A DNA stretch of 64,000 nt from Capitella teleta. Its lineage: Eukaryota; Annelida; Polychaeta; Capitellidae. The DNA lies in the NCBI GenBank assembly GCA_000328365.1, contig KB297234.1, positions 353,616 to 417,615 on the forward strand. The letters run 5' to 3'. Below are positions 47,201 through 60,100 of the stretch, one piece after another. Position 1 is the first letter of the stretch. The number at the start of each line of letters is the position of its first letter. The notes below the pieces were generated by a model. That model worked only from the letters and a program-made list of their open reading frames with translations, made no database searches and had not been told where the DNA came from. The translations under genes were made by a program, and so were the position numbers.

Positions 47201-50200
47201 AAAACGCAGCCAAACAGAACGAGGGGGTTAATCCAATGTTGTGAATACTCGCGATTTTTACACAGACGGTAAAATTGAGCCCACGGTTAGAACTCAGAAT
47301 CAATATCGTATGAATTGCGTCTTCTTAACATTTTATCCATGAAGATTCAATTAATCCTCATCGATTTTCTTTCACCCACAAACCTTAGAAACAAGTCAGA
47401 ATCCGTCGAAATCAGACGACAGTCACTCCCAACAACAACAATATGGCAATCTTACAGTAGCCCCTAAACACGCGCAACGCCAGGTGACAGGTTGATCACA
47501 CAACATCGACACACGTGCAAATCCGACAAAAGCAGCAGCAATCGCACACCCGACTTGGGTCGCTCACAGCCTTTAATCGCTCTGCTCCTCCAATGCGCTG
47601 TTTATTGAGGTTAAGTACACGTGCACCTAAGCCAGAGTGCACGTGACCCCTGAGCAGCGGGGTAGTGGGTCTGAGAAAGGGAGGGGGATTGACTGTATAG
47701 ACAGGCTTATAGCGAGGTGATTGCATTGACGGGCGGCACTGTAATCCGTAATTAATTGCTTCGTGTATTTGCGCAGTGGATGCCAAAGAGCATGCATGCT
47801 GTGGTGTTTTATTAATGCGTGTACACTGTACATTCGTGTGTGTACAGATGACAGACAGCCGAGTTGTCCCACGCGAGTCAACTCACGCTTTTGCAGGCAA
47901 ATGGTTAACATATGCGAGATGAAATGACGTCACCAAGTACATATAGCATGTTGGGAGAAGAACGAGCATCAGTCAGTTCAGAGCGCCTATTTCTCCTCGC
48001 TAACAGTTTCAGCTGGGAGGGGAAAAAATGTGCAAGTTATTTCATTCGACTTTTGGCAAAGGAACAATGCTGTTGATAAGATGTAACGACTTCCGAAAGT
48101 ATCACGCCCAGAAAGTGATAGCTGAATATAAGCAGTTTAGCACTAGAACGAACAGGTGTACTCCATGAGTACTCTTACATGCATGTTTTCCATTAGAACG
48201 AGTATTTAACCAGCACTTGTGACTGAATAATTGAAGACAGAATACACCGCATCTGTGCTCACATTAAGATGAACTGGCGATAGACGCACGAGATTCAAGC
48301 GAAGAACGCACATCTGGTTACCATGGCAACAATTTCACTGTAAAAATATTTCAGATTCTTGGCTCTCATTCCAGATGTCAACACATGATAAAGACTGACG
48401 GATTTGTGTACCATATGCATTCATACAATGGGCTGGAATACAGTAGGCACCAGGTTATACTTTACCAGTTTACCAACAACTTAACTGAAGTGTTTAATTC
48501 TAAAATTTGCTAAAAAAAATGTATTTAATAATAATTAATATACCAATTAGATAATATAATATTAATTCTATATTTGCCCACCTTGCAAAGACAAATCCTG
48601 CTCAGATCTCTCGAGGGACATTTCGCATTGAACAAATGACGTAAGCCAGACTGAGCGATGAAATCGCCAAGTGAATGATGCAATTAACCGAGGCATCTTG
48701 AGACCCCTTGATGGGAGATATTGCAGATATTGCATAGGATGATTACGCAACATCTTCGGGAAAAGGGGTCGGTTCAGATCAGGATGTTAGCTAGGAATTT
48801 TTTACAGGGTCACAAGGTTCAAGGATCACAAAACAGCACGCGAAATGCCCAAGGGACACGGGCAGCAATGTGGCGACCACAATTTTCATAGAAAACACAA
48901 TAGCCTTGTTTATCAAGTGCCTAATATGTCAAATAGTCAAAGAATGAGTCACAAAAGAAATACATCCAGCAATATGAGGCGGATTGAGCATCTAGGAAAG
49001 CGAGGAAGTTTTAGGTCAGCATACTGCGTTTGAGGCTTCATTTCTCGAAATATTTATCCAAACTTCCACTGAAAATCACAATTACTAGTTAAAATCGCCC
49101 ACAATTGAGCCATTATAATTATAATATTGTTGAACACACAAAGTACATGTACCAGTAGTAGTACATTTGAATCTTCAGGGCAAATTTATGCATTATATAT
49201 TATGCACATAGAATTTGCTGATTATTTTGTTTTTGTTTTTAAGACTTATAACATTGTCAACAACAACACTTATGCACTAGTGAGTCTTTAGGCGATGTTA
49301 AGCACAAAGCACAAGAACACACACTGCAGATGACACAATACAGCTGATTTCCCTAAACTAGACTTCCCTAACTGCTGATTTCCCTATGCCATAAACTAAA
49401 TATAGATAAAAGAAAATGATCAACAGAAATTCTGAGTTCGGAGTCGGATCAATTAAAAACAAATAGCAGCAAATGGATAAAGTTAAAAATGCTGGCGCTT
49501 CTTGTTTGTCGAGGGATCAGCTAATCCTGCGAAATTATAACTACTACATGTACTAATAGTGGCTAAAACCGGAAAAACATGCTGTGGGCTAATCAGGCCA
49601 CCTGAAACATGATTGGCTAAGGCCGTAAGGTGTATTTAGAATAGCTCAATTTTAGGCCAATGAGAGCAGCGTCTCAGAATACAATTAAAAAATACTGAAA
49701 TTGGATTGAACTATTTGCTGATGAAACATAGCGCACGGATGATAATTCAATCAAGGAGATGAATGCTCTTCGTGAATACTAGTAACATCACTGGGGAGTT
49801 TCCAACTTCCCAATGCCTAGAAAGTCCACCGCTATTTACATGAAGTATTAACATGCCGTTTAATGACCGGTAATTAAGTTTGATTGTTTGCTCTTACAAA
49901 GGTTTAAATACATATAATATATATCAATGTTTATTTTCGCACAACGAAATATTGAAAATTTTTTGAAAATATTGAAAAAAGAGATTAAAAATACGATAAC
50001 CAGATAAGAATTCTAGTGTTTTTAAAGACATATTATTCATCTAATCAGTGACTGTCCTACAATAAAACACAACCCGTCCACTGCAGCAAAATCGAGGGGT
50101 CATTTATACAGAATTAGAGGCGTCCTATTGACAAAAATGAGGCGTCCCAAAACTGAGATGAGGCGTCGCCAGGACGCATGGCTAGCTAACAGCCTGGTTC

Positions 50201-53200
50201 AGATGCCACGGTATCACATGATTAGAAGAGGCATAGAATTTATAGTTAAACAGTCTATCAGCATAATTATTGTTATATAAATGGGAAATTGACAAAATGA
50301 TCAGCACACAAAAAATATAAGAAAAATAAATTATAATTTTGGGAGAAATACTCACACATATGGAAACAAGAGAACAGAGATTCTGGTCTCAAGGGTTGAG
50401 AGGGAAAATGAGAAATGAGAGGAGAAAAACGAGAAGCTGAGTAGAAACACCCCGATTGAAGAGGGGGACTTTGGCCGAGCAACAAACCTCGTGACAGGGC
50501 ACTCAATATTGTATCAACGGCGTAATGCCCTAATTGATGGGGAACATTGGAATACCCAAACACGTGAATTGGAGGTGATATTTCAGGGAAATTTGTTAAA
50601 ATTGGCAGATCCTGAATATTTTCAACACAATCATGAATGAGATGATTGGCAATTCACTTTTCTTGTATTACAACATAATATGATAGCAGTTTGATTGATT
50701 AGATTTTATTATCAGATATTGTCATGAACTCATGATAAGAAGAGAGATAATTTCTACGCTGCGGAAATAGCCAGAAATGTGTTGAAAGTGCTTGACCCAG
50801 AAAATCAAAAGGAAAGAAAATTGAATAATAGCATAAATTATTACATAACATCAATTCAATGAAATAATTATCCAGAAAATTCCAATTCTGATAATAATAA
50901 CAACCACTCAAAGGAGTTAAACACAATGTACTGGTGCTGTATGGCACAAAGATCAACGACCCTAATCGTGACTTCATGCACGATAAAGAAACCACATATT
51001 GATCAGCTCCCATGACGCATGTCATCATCTAAATAAACAACTGTCTGATTCAAGAGATCACTTAAAACCAGCGACCTCATCAGTTGCATTGCAATGTTCT
51101 CCTCCCTCAAACTGATTTGTCATTATTTTCACTATATAACAAGATTCCTGAACCAATCCTAGATGCTATAAATGGGTTGTAACTACCTCAAACTAAACGG
51201 CAAAAAACCAAACTGCTCATTGTAATCATACCTTCACTATCGCAGTACCGCCTATCATGCAAGCGTGCAATTCATAAAAATAAAGTTAACCAGCCAGAAA
51301 AGGAAATTCATCACTGAAAAGGCTGCCCACACGCTCATCCAGACGAACGTTATGACCCTGCTGGACTAATGCCTCCTGTCTGGTCTCCCTGCTTCTCAGA
51401 TCAATAGACTTCAATGAGTTCAAAACAATGTCATGAGGTTGGTTAAATGCAGCATCACTCCATTACTGAAAGAATTCCATTGGCTACCAGTAAAATTCCG
51501 AATTATGTATAAAATTAATCTACTTTCTTTTAAATCAATATTAGCCGACCCATTCTCTGCGCTCTTGCAACCTACATCATCTGAGCATTCCTAATAAACT
51601 TAGATTAAAACTCTTTTAGTGAGTGTTCTTTTCCTGCACAAGCATCAATTTTATGGAATGCACAACCTCTTGAGATTCGTAAATTGAATTCTTTATCCGT
51701 TTTAAAATGAAATTTGAAACTTTTCAAATCAGAATGGCTTATGGTGACCAAGTTTAACTTGATCATGGAAATTCTATGTTAATAAAGTGAATTGAATGAT
51801 AATTCGGTTGAATTTTCAGTTTTAAGAATCCAGAGGAAACAATGCATTATTTTGGATATCAGGGGTCTCAAATAGTTCACCTTAAAATAATAACAAAAAA
51901 CCCAATAAGTGAAAAGAAAAGAAAGGCAGTAGTAAAGACTTGTGTCATTAAAGAAATACAAAAAGATATTATTTAACAGTAGAACAAAGACTGATGAGGT
52001 AAACAAAACCAGCACAAATATTTTACGGTTGCGTGCAGGTAAAAATGCACGACAAGTACTCAAAAGCTGACAAATATCAACCAGATTTTTAATGACATAG
52101 CCAAGTATTCCTGTACAAAAAAAATTTAGCATTTCATCAGAAAGAATGAATCCTCAATGACGTCTAAAATTGCTCAAAAAGACTCTCACAACTCCCAGTT
52201 TGTCAGCTAAAAGGCATGCCAACATTCCTTGGTGAACAGAATATAAACCCAAACAGACCTTGTTAATCTGTCTTCATGAAATTCAGCCATTCAGCCTCTA
52301 TGAAAACAAATTATATATCTTAAAAGTGGTATAGAAATATTTCATCCTCCCGCCACTCCTTTATACTGCGGTTTTCATGGCAACAATGGACTAATAAGAT
52401 CTGAGAGTATAATGGAAAAAATTTGAAATGCACATACCTCCTGTTGTTGAGTAAACGCATCCAAGCAGTGAGACATCGATTGACACATCTGTCCGGATAG
52501 ACTTGTGATCTGCGTCAATTGCTGTTGAAGGTTAACCAAGGTCACTGCAAAAGGGAAAAAAACCCCTAATTCCATGGTTACTCAAGATCGTGCTAACCAC
52601 TGACCCTCATTGATGCTGGTTTTGCCTCTGGAGGTCAAATCCTGGATGCTTTTGGTAACCGTGGCAACATGCCTCTCCAGGAGACCTTGGTGCGCTTGTG
52701 ATGTCTGTGAGAGGTGAGGGTTGAACAGGTCAGAAGGTCAAAGGTGACATACCTGAAGGGATTCTTGCAGAGAGCCCAGTGGAAGGACCTCTTCCGCTTC
52801 ATCGTCTGATACTTTCATGTCATTAGACATTCGGGTGCTGTAGCCAATGTGCTCAGTCAGCGCATTCTCCCATTTCTGAGAAAATAAAATAAAAAATAGG
52901 GTAAATATGTTCAGCAGTAGAACATGCATTGAAATCCTTTCAACCAAAATATTCCACTCTCACAGCTCGGATGATGATAAACCCTAAGAATCGGCCTTAA
53001 TTATTAATACTCAGCTAATTAATACCTGCTGAAGAACTGAAAAAGAAGCTGTGGAGTTCTCTTGGAAAGAGAAAGTCATCGCACTAGAATCGTTAAACTT
53101 GATGATGAAATTGGACGGGGAGTCACTCTTAGTCTGGAAGAGAAAACAAAGAAAATAATTTATGCACAGATATTCTTTGATCGTCATACTTGTATTTTTG

Positions 53201-53392
53201 CACTATTGAGGTATTTTGATGCTTTCCTACGACTCCCAGTGGTTGAATCAGCTCTGATACGAGAAGAGATTTTATTAGTTGATTTATGAAGATATATAAT
53301 CACCTGTTGATGAAGACGCTTAGAACGCCCCTTTCTAGCACCACCCATACAGGTCGCCAGCCGAGAATTTTACTTCGCTGCAAAAAAAAATG

Positions 53393-53430
<38 letters not shown>

Positions 53431-55197
53431 GATAAAGATAAATAAATAGCGCACAAAAGATATTTTTAATGGCTCACTCTAAGCAGTGGGCCTTCAAAAC
53501 GTGGCGCTAGTTTTCGAAGTTCTTTGATTGGTTTCACGTCCAGAATCTGCTTCATTTTCTCTTCCCTGGCCATCTCAAGAGCTGTTTGTCCTGATAATGA
53601 AATGAGCAATATTTTTCAGTGAGTGGAAAGAGAGAGAGCTTCCAAACTTTACAAAAAAAAAAAAGATGAATGAGAAATAAGAAGAATGTTTTTAAGTTGA
53701 AATGAAATGAAAAAAAAGAAAAGAAAAAAGAGACAGACCTTTTTTGTTTTTGATGGTTGTGTCAATTCCGTTCTGCAGAAGATGCACTGCAACCTCTCTT
53801 TGACCTCTGTATGATGCACAGTGCAGAGCGGTGTTGCCATGGCAATCAACACAATTTATGTTAATCAGGCAGTCCTTGCTCAGCTGCGAAAGGAGAAAAA
53901 AAAAACAAATTGAATACCTCAGGTGAAGAAACTATTCCTCAGTTGCGTTCTCCAAAGTTATATCAAGTAATTCCCCCTTGAAACATTCCCTTTTCAACTC
54001 CCTGAACGTGGCAAACATTACACAGTCGAACGTCATTAAAACGTCAATTGCTATAACAACGGCTGCACTTAACAGCAGCATTCAGCATGTGACAAATCTA
54101 TCTCCATGTTAAGCACCACGTTTTAACAAAACCCTTGGTTTCGGACACTGACAGGGCCTCCCCTGTGACAAAACTGTGTTTTATGCCTAATAATGTCTTT
54201 CCATCGACACTGCTGACTTCTTCAGTTTGATTGACAGTCATAGGTTCAAGGTTCAGGAGTTCAAGCCTCAAGATTTTTGATCTTCTGTTCCTGAGCAGCA
54301 AGTAAGTCACTAAGTGTATATACAATCAGAGCATCACACAAATAATTTAGAATTAGCAATGTTAATATCTGGCGAGTTTCAATTACTAGGTTTATAGCAA
54401 TTCATGCATGTATCTGCTCTTGCTTTATTCGACACACATTTACACACAATGATATTCATAATTGATATTATGTAATCATTTGAGCCCCCACCAGACCTGC
54501 TTTGGGGAGCTGACGGCCGCGCATAACGACACAAAATTGGCTCTGACGAAGAGGTGAAATCACTCACGATGTCCTTCATGGCATCAATCATGCCCTCAGT
54601 GGACACCAGTAGGAACTCCTCCTCCAGTTTCCTCTGCTGACAATTCTCCACCGCTTCAAGGAGGTCTTTGATCTCAGAATTGCGGCACAAATGTTTCGGG
54701 GCAAAACCTTCTGCGTTTATGATGTCAACGTCCGCATTATTCTGCAGTAGCTGCGTGACAACATCCTGTGAAAACAGAATAAACATATTTTTGTTTTGTT
54801 CTTGAAGGAATAACGAACCAGACGAGAAGTGAATGCGGCCTTATGCAGAGCTGTGTCTCCATTGGCATTCACCATGTTCACATCAGCCTCATTCTGGTGA
54901 TAAAATGTTAATGAACAAACACTAATTTACCATGAATTAGACCTGCAAAAGAATCTTGACGACTTCAGCGTGACCAAAATAGGAAGCTAGATGGAGAGGC
55001 GACCATCCCATGTTGGCTTTGTTTCTTCCTTTGCAGTTGATGTTGAGTTTTATTTCATCATCTTTCCAGCGCTGGATCAATCCTTGAACTGCATCCGCGT
55101 CGCCATGGCGAGCACTGCTGAGAAGCTCTCCCTCGGGGTCATAATTGTCTTCTATGGATTCCTCCATGGAGGCAGTCATGGATACCTCAGCTGTCAT
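41296..55197 (-). CDS. OSBPL1A: long ORP1-type oxysterol-binding protein (ANK-PH-FFAT-ORD)
   Basis: About 950 residues over some 20 exons. First exons: 55197-54943, 54893-54819, 54765-54568, 53883-53739, 53590-53478, 53377-53304. The last coding exon ends at TGA 41296-41298. Order: ankyrin repeats ([43 protein letters not shown]); PH domain ([19 protein letters not shown]); coiled-coil segments ([15 protein letters not shown]); an FFAT motif in [14 protein letters not shown]; and the sterol-binding ORD with [16 protein letters not shown], the family fingerprint [11 protein letters not shown], and NELPDSLR. The matching human long isoform, ORP1L, has the same order and about the same length. 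It binds late endosomes through Rab7 and the ER through VAP, and transfers sterol or phosphoinositide at contact sites. No break was seen. Boundaries of the middle exons are approximate. Confidence 0.93.
42488..42777. repeat. polypurine minisatellite filling an ORP1 intron
   Basis: A 290-nt intron composed almost entirely of degenerate GAGGAGAAATT-type units on the plus strand. The transcribed strand is therefore a continuous CU-rich tract running to the acceptor. Unit length drifts between about 10 and 17 nt. Confidence 0.85.
46365..52438. other. long intron of the ORP1-type gene
   Basis: Roughly 6 kb between the coiled-coil exon near 52440 and the FFAT exon near 46360, far longer than other introns here. 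It contains the LINE tail at 51290-51795, an AT/A run at about 46855-46888 and AT-rich sequence. No further exon was recognised. A second promoter for a short ORP1S-like isoform could lie here, but nothing proves it. Confidence 0.5.
51290..51795 (+). mobile_element. 3' fragment of a CR1/L2-like LINE
   Basis: The plus-strand reading includes [42 protein letters not shown] and a later FRMAYGD-like segment (reads IRMAYGD). These are the standard C-terminal motifs of ORF2 in CR1/L2-clade LINEs, ending in an A/T tail near 51785. It contains several stops and frameshifts, is strongly 5'-truncated and lies antisense in the ORP1 intron. Confidence 0.75.
53388..53426. repeat. poly-A tract beside an ORP1 acceptor
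   Basis: An A-rich run on plus, hence a T tract directly upstream of the exon starting at 53377 on the minus strand. It may serve as the polypyrimidine tract. Confidence 0.8.
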
Positions 55198-57478
55198 GGC
55201 AACGAGGCATAAATGATAATATGATTAGCGCAAATGCATGAGTGAATGGCCTACCCATAAATGCAGGCAGATATTTCTTACTTTGCTCCTGAAAATAAGA
55301 TTATAGAATTCATATTTATTAACAAAAAACGTAAGTGATGTGACTGTAATCTACATTTTTATTTTAGGTTAGAATCTCTATTCGTGGAGAGGTGAAGAGA
55401 TAAACAGGTTAACAATGCTTAACTAAATAAATCCCCAATCCTCAATTATTTGTAGAGGAGACAAGAACTAGTTGCGTGAACTATTATTAGTATGGATCTT
55501 TTGTGATATATTTGTGTGAATATTAGAAGGCTATTGTCATACTCATAGTATTGGTGGTAAAAGGCAATTTTTCTTGAGGATAAGTGAGCAGTATACAGCA
55601 AACCATATGCCGCATATTCAAGCACGCTTGGAAGACGAGTGGCAGGGATTAGAGCTGTGAACGATTCTCCCGTTTACAGCATTATAGTTTAAGTTGTTTC
55701 ATCAGTGCAGTGATTGACATTTGTGACCCTCCCCGAAGAAATCAGTCTAAAGTCACAAAATAAAATTTCTGACCTTTTGGTATATTCATAAAGAGCTGGT
55801 AATTACCTTTAATATGATGTAAAGAAAAATTAAATACCTCTTCTAGTTAAGACGTTATGAGCATTTGAATCCTGCGACTGTCGTGATGTCAAAATGTGGG
55901 AAAACGTGATTGAATATTGCTGAGAATTTTCATCACGCATGTGCGTCGCCATGGTAACGGAGCATCTTTCAGAGTTGACAGCATAACCCATATTATGACG
56001 CAATGTAAATGTCTTCCAATGGCTACACTTGTGCACACAAAATCTCATGAAAACTATTAATAGAATGCTCTATTCGCGCTTTCTAGTGATACCTTTTATT
56101 GAAAAATCGCATACGGGTATGTACCCATATTAAACGCTTGAAACGACCACTAATTAACGCTTTTCCTCATTAAAATAATTCATAATGACAACATGTCAAA
56201 CAGGGGGTCTATAAAAATCCAAATTAAACCAGTTTATAGTTCAAAAATGCAAAAAATTGTTCTAGCATTGGAGGGTCACATTTTATTACAATGCCTTTGA
56301 ACTCTTAAAAAATGTATATATTTATTACTATGATTCGTAGTAGTATTAATTGGTATTATTATTAGTACTACCATATAGCCTTGGTTATAAGCACTCCTTA
56401 ATTAAACGCGTACCATACCTTTTTCAAACCAGAAATTGATTACTCTATGTACACGCCCACTAGCACCAAGCTTAGTACTGGTATCTCACTTTAAAGGGAG
56501 GGAGAACTGGTTAAAAATGGACTTTGAGTCGTTATTTGATGCACCAAAAATGATTCCTATGCCTGGCCCACACAAGGAATATCATCGCTAACGATTTCGC
56601 GGGAGATATATTGCTAACTAGGCGTGACGTCATGAGCTGTGATGAAACAGAGTTCCCCATCTTTTACAATGGGCCTCGTCATATCAGCGTGTCCTGCGAC
56701 TAAACCCCTGGATATTTTTTTGTTTTCTTCTCGGAAATAGATAGAATAATCATTTTGCCACCAGTCAGGCGCGAAAATTTATTTTCTTTCGCTATTTTTC
56801 TTATTTTAACAAGCGATTTTCTAAGTCACCTACCATGTTTCTCATCCTGAAACAGTAAAAAGGTCAGCCAGAGTGCACCACGCATGCGCTTTCGTTTCGT
56901 AAACAACAGAGATGTCCTTTTATGGCAAAGATGATCTGCTCTGATTGGCTGAAATCGATAGCTTCACGAGGGGAACGGGACCAATCAGCCATCAGCCAAA
57001 CCAAGCCATCAGCTGACGTTTGCCTCCTATACTTCGCAATGGAAGCCATTCTCCCATAGGCGCAATGCTAACCCCGATATTCGGAATGCATTATTTCCTT
57101 ACGCTTGCATCCAGGCATGGTGTTTTTGGCACGGAATGCTATCAATTGGTGCTATGAGTCAATAGAACATCACTTAAAATTTAGTTCCCCATCCCTTTAA
57201 CTGTTACAGGCAGTGTCACGACCCCTGAATTATAGTGCAAATATTCACTCCATAAACGAATTAAACGGTTGCTTTGAGAAATATATAGAGACATCAGGTA
57301 GCCTCAAATTCGTCACTTGACCATGCTACTTTTGTAGAAATTTTCTACCGAGGGGGACACCCCCTCCCGAACCCACCCCCACAGGGGCTGCACCACAGTA
57401 CAGGTTCAGGGATGACTACAACCCTGTGATACGAGGAAAGTAGTTGGTCACATCGTGAATGTGCGATATTTCATGACA
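55198..57478. other. upstream region of the ORP1-type gene
   Basis: No gene supported. A 5' UTR exon of the ORP1 gene could lie at about 55250-55300, and the promoter could lie further on, but neither is proved. The rest is AT-rich with no recognisable coding motif. Confidence 0.45.
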
Positions 57479-57553
57479 ATTTCATTAGGCTGTGGTTATT
57501 CATACGTTACCGTACGAATGGTTTCCAGCGCTATTCGTACGTTATTCTCGGAT

Positions 57554-58377
57554 ATGAGACAATCTCGCAAGAGGTTGAATCAAGAACGAGAGTTACTCGA
57601 TTTGAAAGAGAAAGACCTCCAACTCATTCCTCCATTACTCCACTTAATGCCATTGTGAGTAATTATTGAAAGTTACACCCTTGACTAACTAATTAAAATT
57701 ATTCATTTTCAGCTGATTGACGAACAACAGCGTTCAACATTCTCTGATTGAGGTGATCTCAAGCTGACATACTACAATCATTGTATTACGTACTACGTAC
57801 AGGTAGTAGTCACCCAGGGGAATCAAACCCCTTACCTGTTTACCAGCTTACCCTTAGATTCAAAGTCCAACGCTCTGCCACTGAGCCAAACAGGTAACTC
57901 TTAATTATTATATTTGTATATAGCTGCTGTAAACCACAGGGAGTCTTACCAGTGGGCTCTGGATACATGAAATGCCTATGCAGCCTTCTAGACAGTATAT
58001 CTATATATGATATTATATATATATATATAGACAGAAAGCATTCACATATGCTCGCTCACTGGTAACCGATCACTGCTGTAAACGGTGTCCCTTTGATCTA
58101 AAATTAAAAAGCATACATGTTCATTTTTATATTTAGAAAATCAGATAAATTTTTATTGTTTGAAGTGATCGACCTCTCAACAAATGTGACCCATACATTT
58201 ATGTATTAATTACATGATTATTACGTGATTCATTTATTTCTAGATCTTGACTTGATTTCTCATTGCTTGAGGTTATATCACTGCATAATACCGCACATTG
58301 TATTTTTCTAATCATGTTTTGTTGTTGTTGATTCCAGGTGGATGCTCATTGGAATTGAAGATGAAGAGATCTTGTAA
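57554..58377 (+). CDS. possible two-exon 46-residue ORF inside the TIR element
   Basis: Exons 57554-57654 and 58338-58377 join in frame across GT-AG borders (donor GTGAGT, acceptor TTCCAG). They would encode a protein beginning MRQSRKRLNQERELLDLKEK and ending LIGIEDEEIL. The composition is a charged helix, then a hydrophobic stretch, then an acidic tail. I recognise no family. The frame is also open upstream into the TIR from 57455. It may be a captured host fragment or chance; its intron contains the tRNA-like sequence and the MITE. Confidence 0.25.
57809..57898 (-). tRNA. tRNA-Gln(UUG)-like sequence, probably a pseudogene or SINE head
   Basis: Read on the minus strand, a 7-bp acceptor pairs GTTACCT with GGGTGAC. 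The D arm has GCTC/GAGC, the anticodon stem TTGGA/TCTAA encloses CTTTGAA (anticodon UUG), and the T arm AGGGG/CCCCT encloses TTTGATT. Two features are wrong for tRNA-Gln: five bases instead of two between acceptor and D stem, and a 21-nt variable region. The good pairing shows a real tRNA origin, but function is doubtful. Confidence 0.45.
57935..58072. mobile_element. MITE-M copy 2, nested in the TIR element
   Basis: Inverted ends around TTACCAGTGGGC and the inverse of TTACCAGTGAGC bracket an AT-rich centre. The 11-bp direct repeats CTGCTGTAAAC at 57924-57934 and 58073-58083 look like target duplications. It shares blocks with 30840-30960. Confidence 0.6.
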
Positions 58378-59039
58378 ATTACTCTCTGACTTGAAATGCA
58401 TTCACTGCATCATATTTGCTGATCGATGAGATGCATCCTGTTTCTGCAGAATCTTGCCAATACTTAACTCACACTAGTATTGTTTTCAATGTACCATTTA
58501 ATTCACCTTCTCTTGCTTCCTATTAATTATGCTAACACAGATTTGGTATCCTATCAATGCTCTGATCTGGTTCACCTAAATGCATTTAAACTAACAAATA
58601 AATTTCTTCGTTTATTTTGTCGTTCTCGTCGTTCAATATTTGAGATCAGAATCTCATATACATTCTTTAATCAAGTGTTAATTACCATATTGGTTTTGTA
58701 TTTATTTGGCTTCTGAGTAGTGAAACCTGTATTGCATAATCACAAGCGAGACTAATTATATTATGGTGTTATATACGTGGGGAGACAGTGTACACAATGC
58801 TTGGAATAATTACATCAAAATGCAAGGTACACCAGCCATCATCAGCATGCGAAATATATGCTCATATGTTATGTAATATAGCTTCAAGTCGCCAAGGATG
58901 TAAAGTTTGTAAAAGAATACATTGGCATTTGCATTATAAGAATATATCAAGTTTTGCAAATTCGATATTGCTTTAATTATAGTAATAGCCGCATGTTAAT
59001 ACATGTAGACCGATTTAAATTTAACTTAAGTTTCCTGCT

Positions 59040-59145
59040 CTATTCGTACGTTATTCTCGGGTGTTGCTAAAAACCTCCCGAAACTTATTTGGTCTCAATA
59101 AGTTTCGGATGGTTTTTAGCAACACCGAAAATAACGTACGAATAG
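59040..59145. repeat. 106-nt foldback near the right TIR
   Basis: The stem begins CTATTCGTACGTTATTCTCG and closes with the inverse ending AATAACGTACGAATAG. It has about 49 paired positions per arm with a handful of mismatches and an 8-nt loop. Its outer part repeats part of the TIR itself. Confidence 0.85.
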
Positions 59146-59197
59146 CGCTGGAAACCATTCGTACGGTAACGTACGAATAACCACAGCCATTTCATTA

Positions 59198-60100
59198 TCA
59201 TACTATCGTTCAATTATCACAGGAAAAGGATCTATAGTATAGTAACATATTATTTAAAGTTATAAATTTTACTAAGTTGGGGCCAATAAGAGCCTTGCTC
59301 ACCTATGTCTCAACTAAGGCCAAGATTCAAGTGAGTTCAAGTGAGTGACTAGGAGTAGGTCAGTGAGTCACTCAGTGTCAAGTGAGTACATCAATTCTGA
59401 ACTCAATCATCAACAACAATCAAATTGATGACAATCAATTGAATCATTATGATAATCATGTGTGTGACGATCACAATCATGTGACAATGGATTTATCATT
59501 CAATGGTGAACTGAATGGTGATTCAATCATTATCATCAATGGGTTTAAACCTTAATGGGTGAATGGAAGAACTTGACGTGGTTCTTTGCAATTAATAATA
59601 ATAAAAAAAAAAACGAACAGCGTGTTCAGAAAATAGATGAATGATCGTATGCCGAACTCATCAGCTCGAGGTTCAAGAAATTAATTCTGACACTGGATCT
59701 TTCAACGATCATCAACAATCTTGTGATCGGAAGACTTTCGGTTTCAGCTTCATAGTTGGAGTTGACAGTCGCATAGAGAAAAAGAATTTTTTTTTTAATA
59801 ATGACCTATATCATATGTGTCATACAATAAAAAATACATGACCATAACATAAAATCAATTCAAATGAAATGAAAATAAATCAAATAAATCAAACATTCAA
59901 ATCGTAAAAAATGTTTTGTCACCAATGGGTAAACGTACGACTGTTCATAACATCAAAGTTGCTATATAAAGTTGATATTAAAACACTGATGGACACAACA
60001 CTCTCCTTAAAATCAAAATTACATTCTCGTAACAGTGCAGAGAAATTGGGTATTGCAGAGAGCATGTCATTTGACTTTGAATACATGTCCACTCCACAAA
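59198..60100. other. AT-rich spacer with TCAATT/AATCA-rich simple sequence
   Basis: No gene seen. About 59330-59540 is low-complexity (GTGAGT- and CAATCAT-rich). The lower edge of the LTR described next lies somewhere near or above 60000. Confidence 0.5.

Larger units (their letters stand above)
57479..59197. mobile_element. MULE-like TIR element with 9-bp target duplications
   Basis: The body, 57488-59188 (1701 bp), has terminal inverted repeats of about 64 bp with very few mismatches, starting GGCTGTGGTTATTC on both ends. Perfect 9-bp direct repeats ATTTCATTA flank it at 57479-57487 and 59189-59197. Nine-base duplications with long TIRs are typical of Mutator-like elements. There is no transposase, so it is non-autonomous. 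It carries the nested element at 57935-58072, a tRNA-like sequence at 57809-57898 and a 106-nt foldback just inside the right TIR. Confidence 0.8.
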
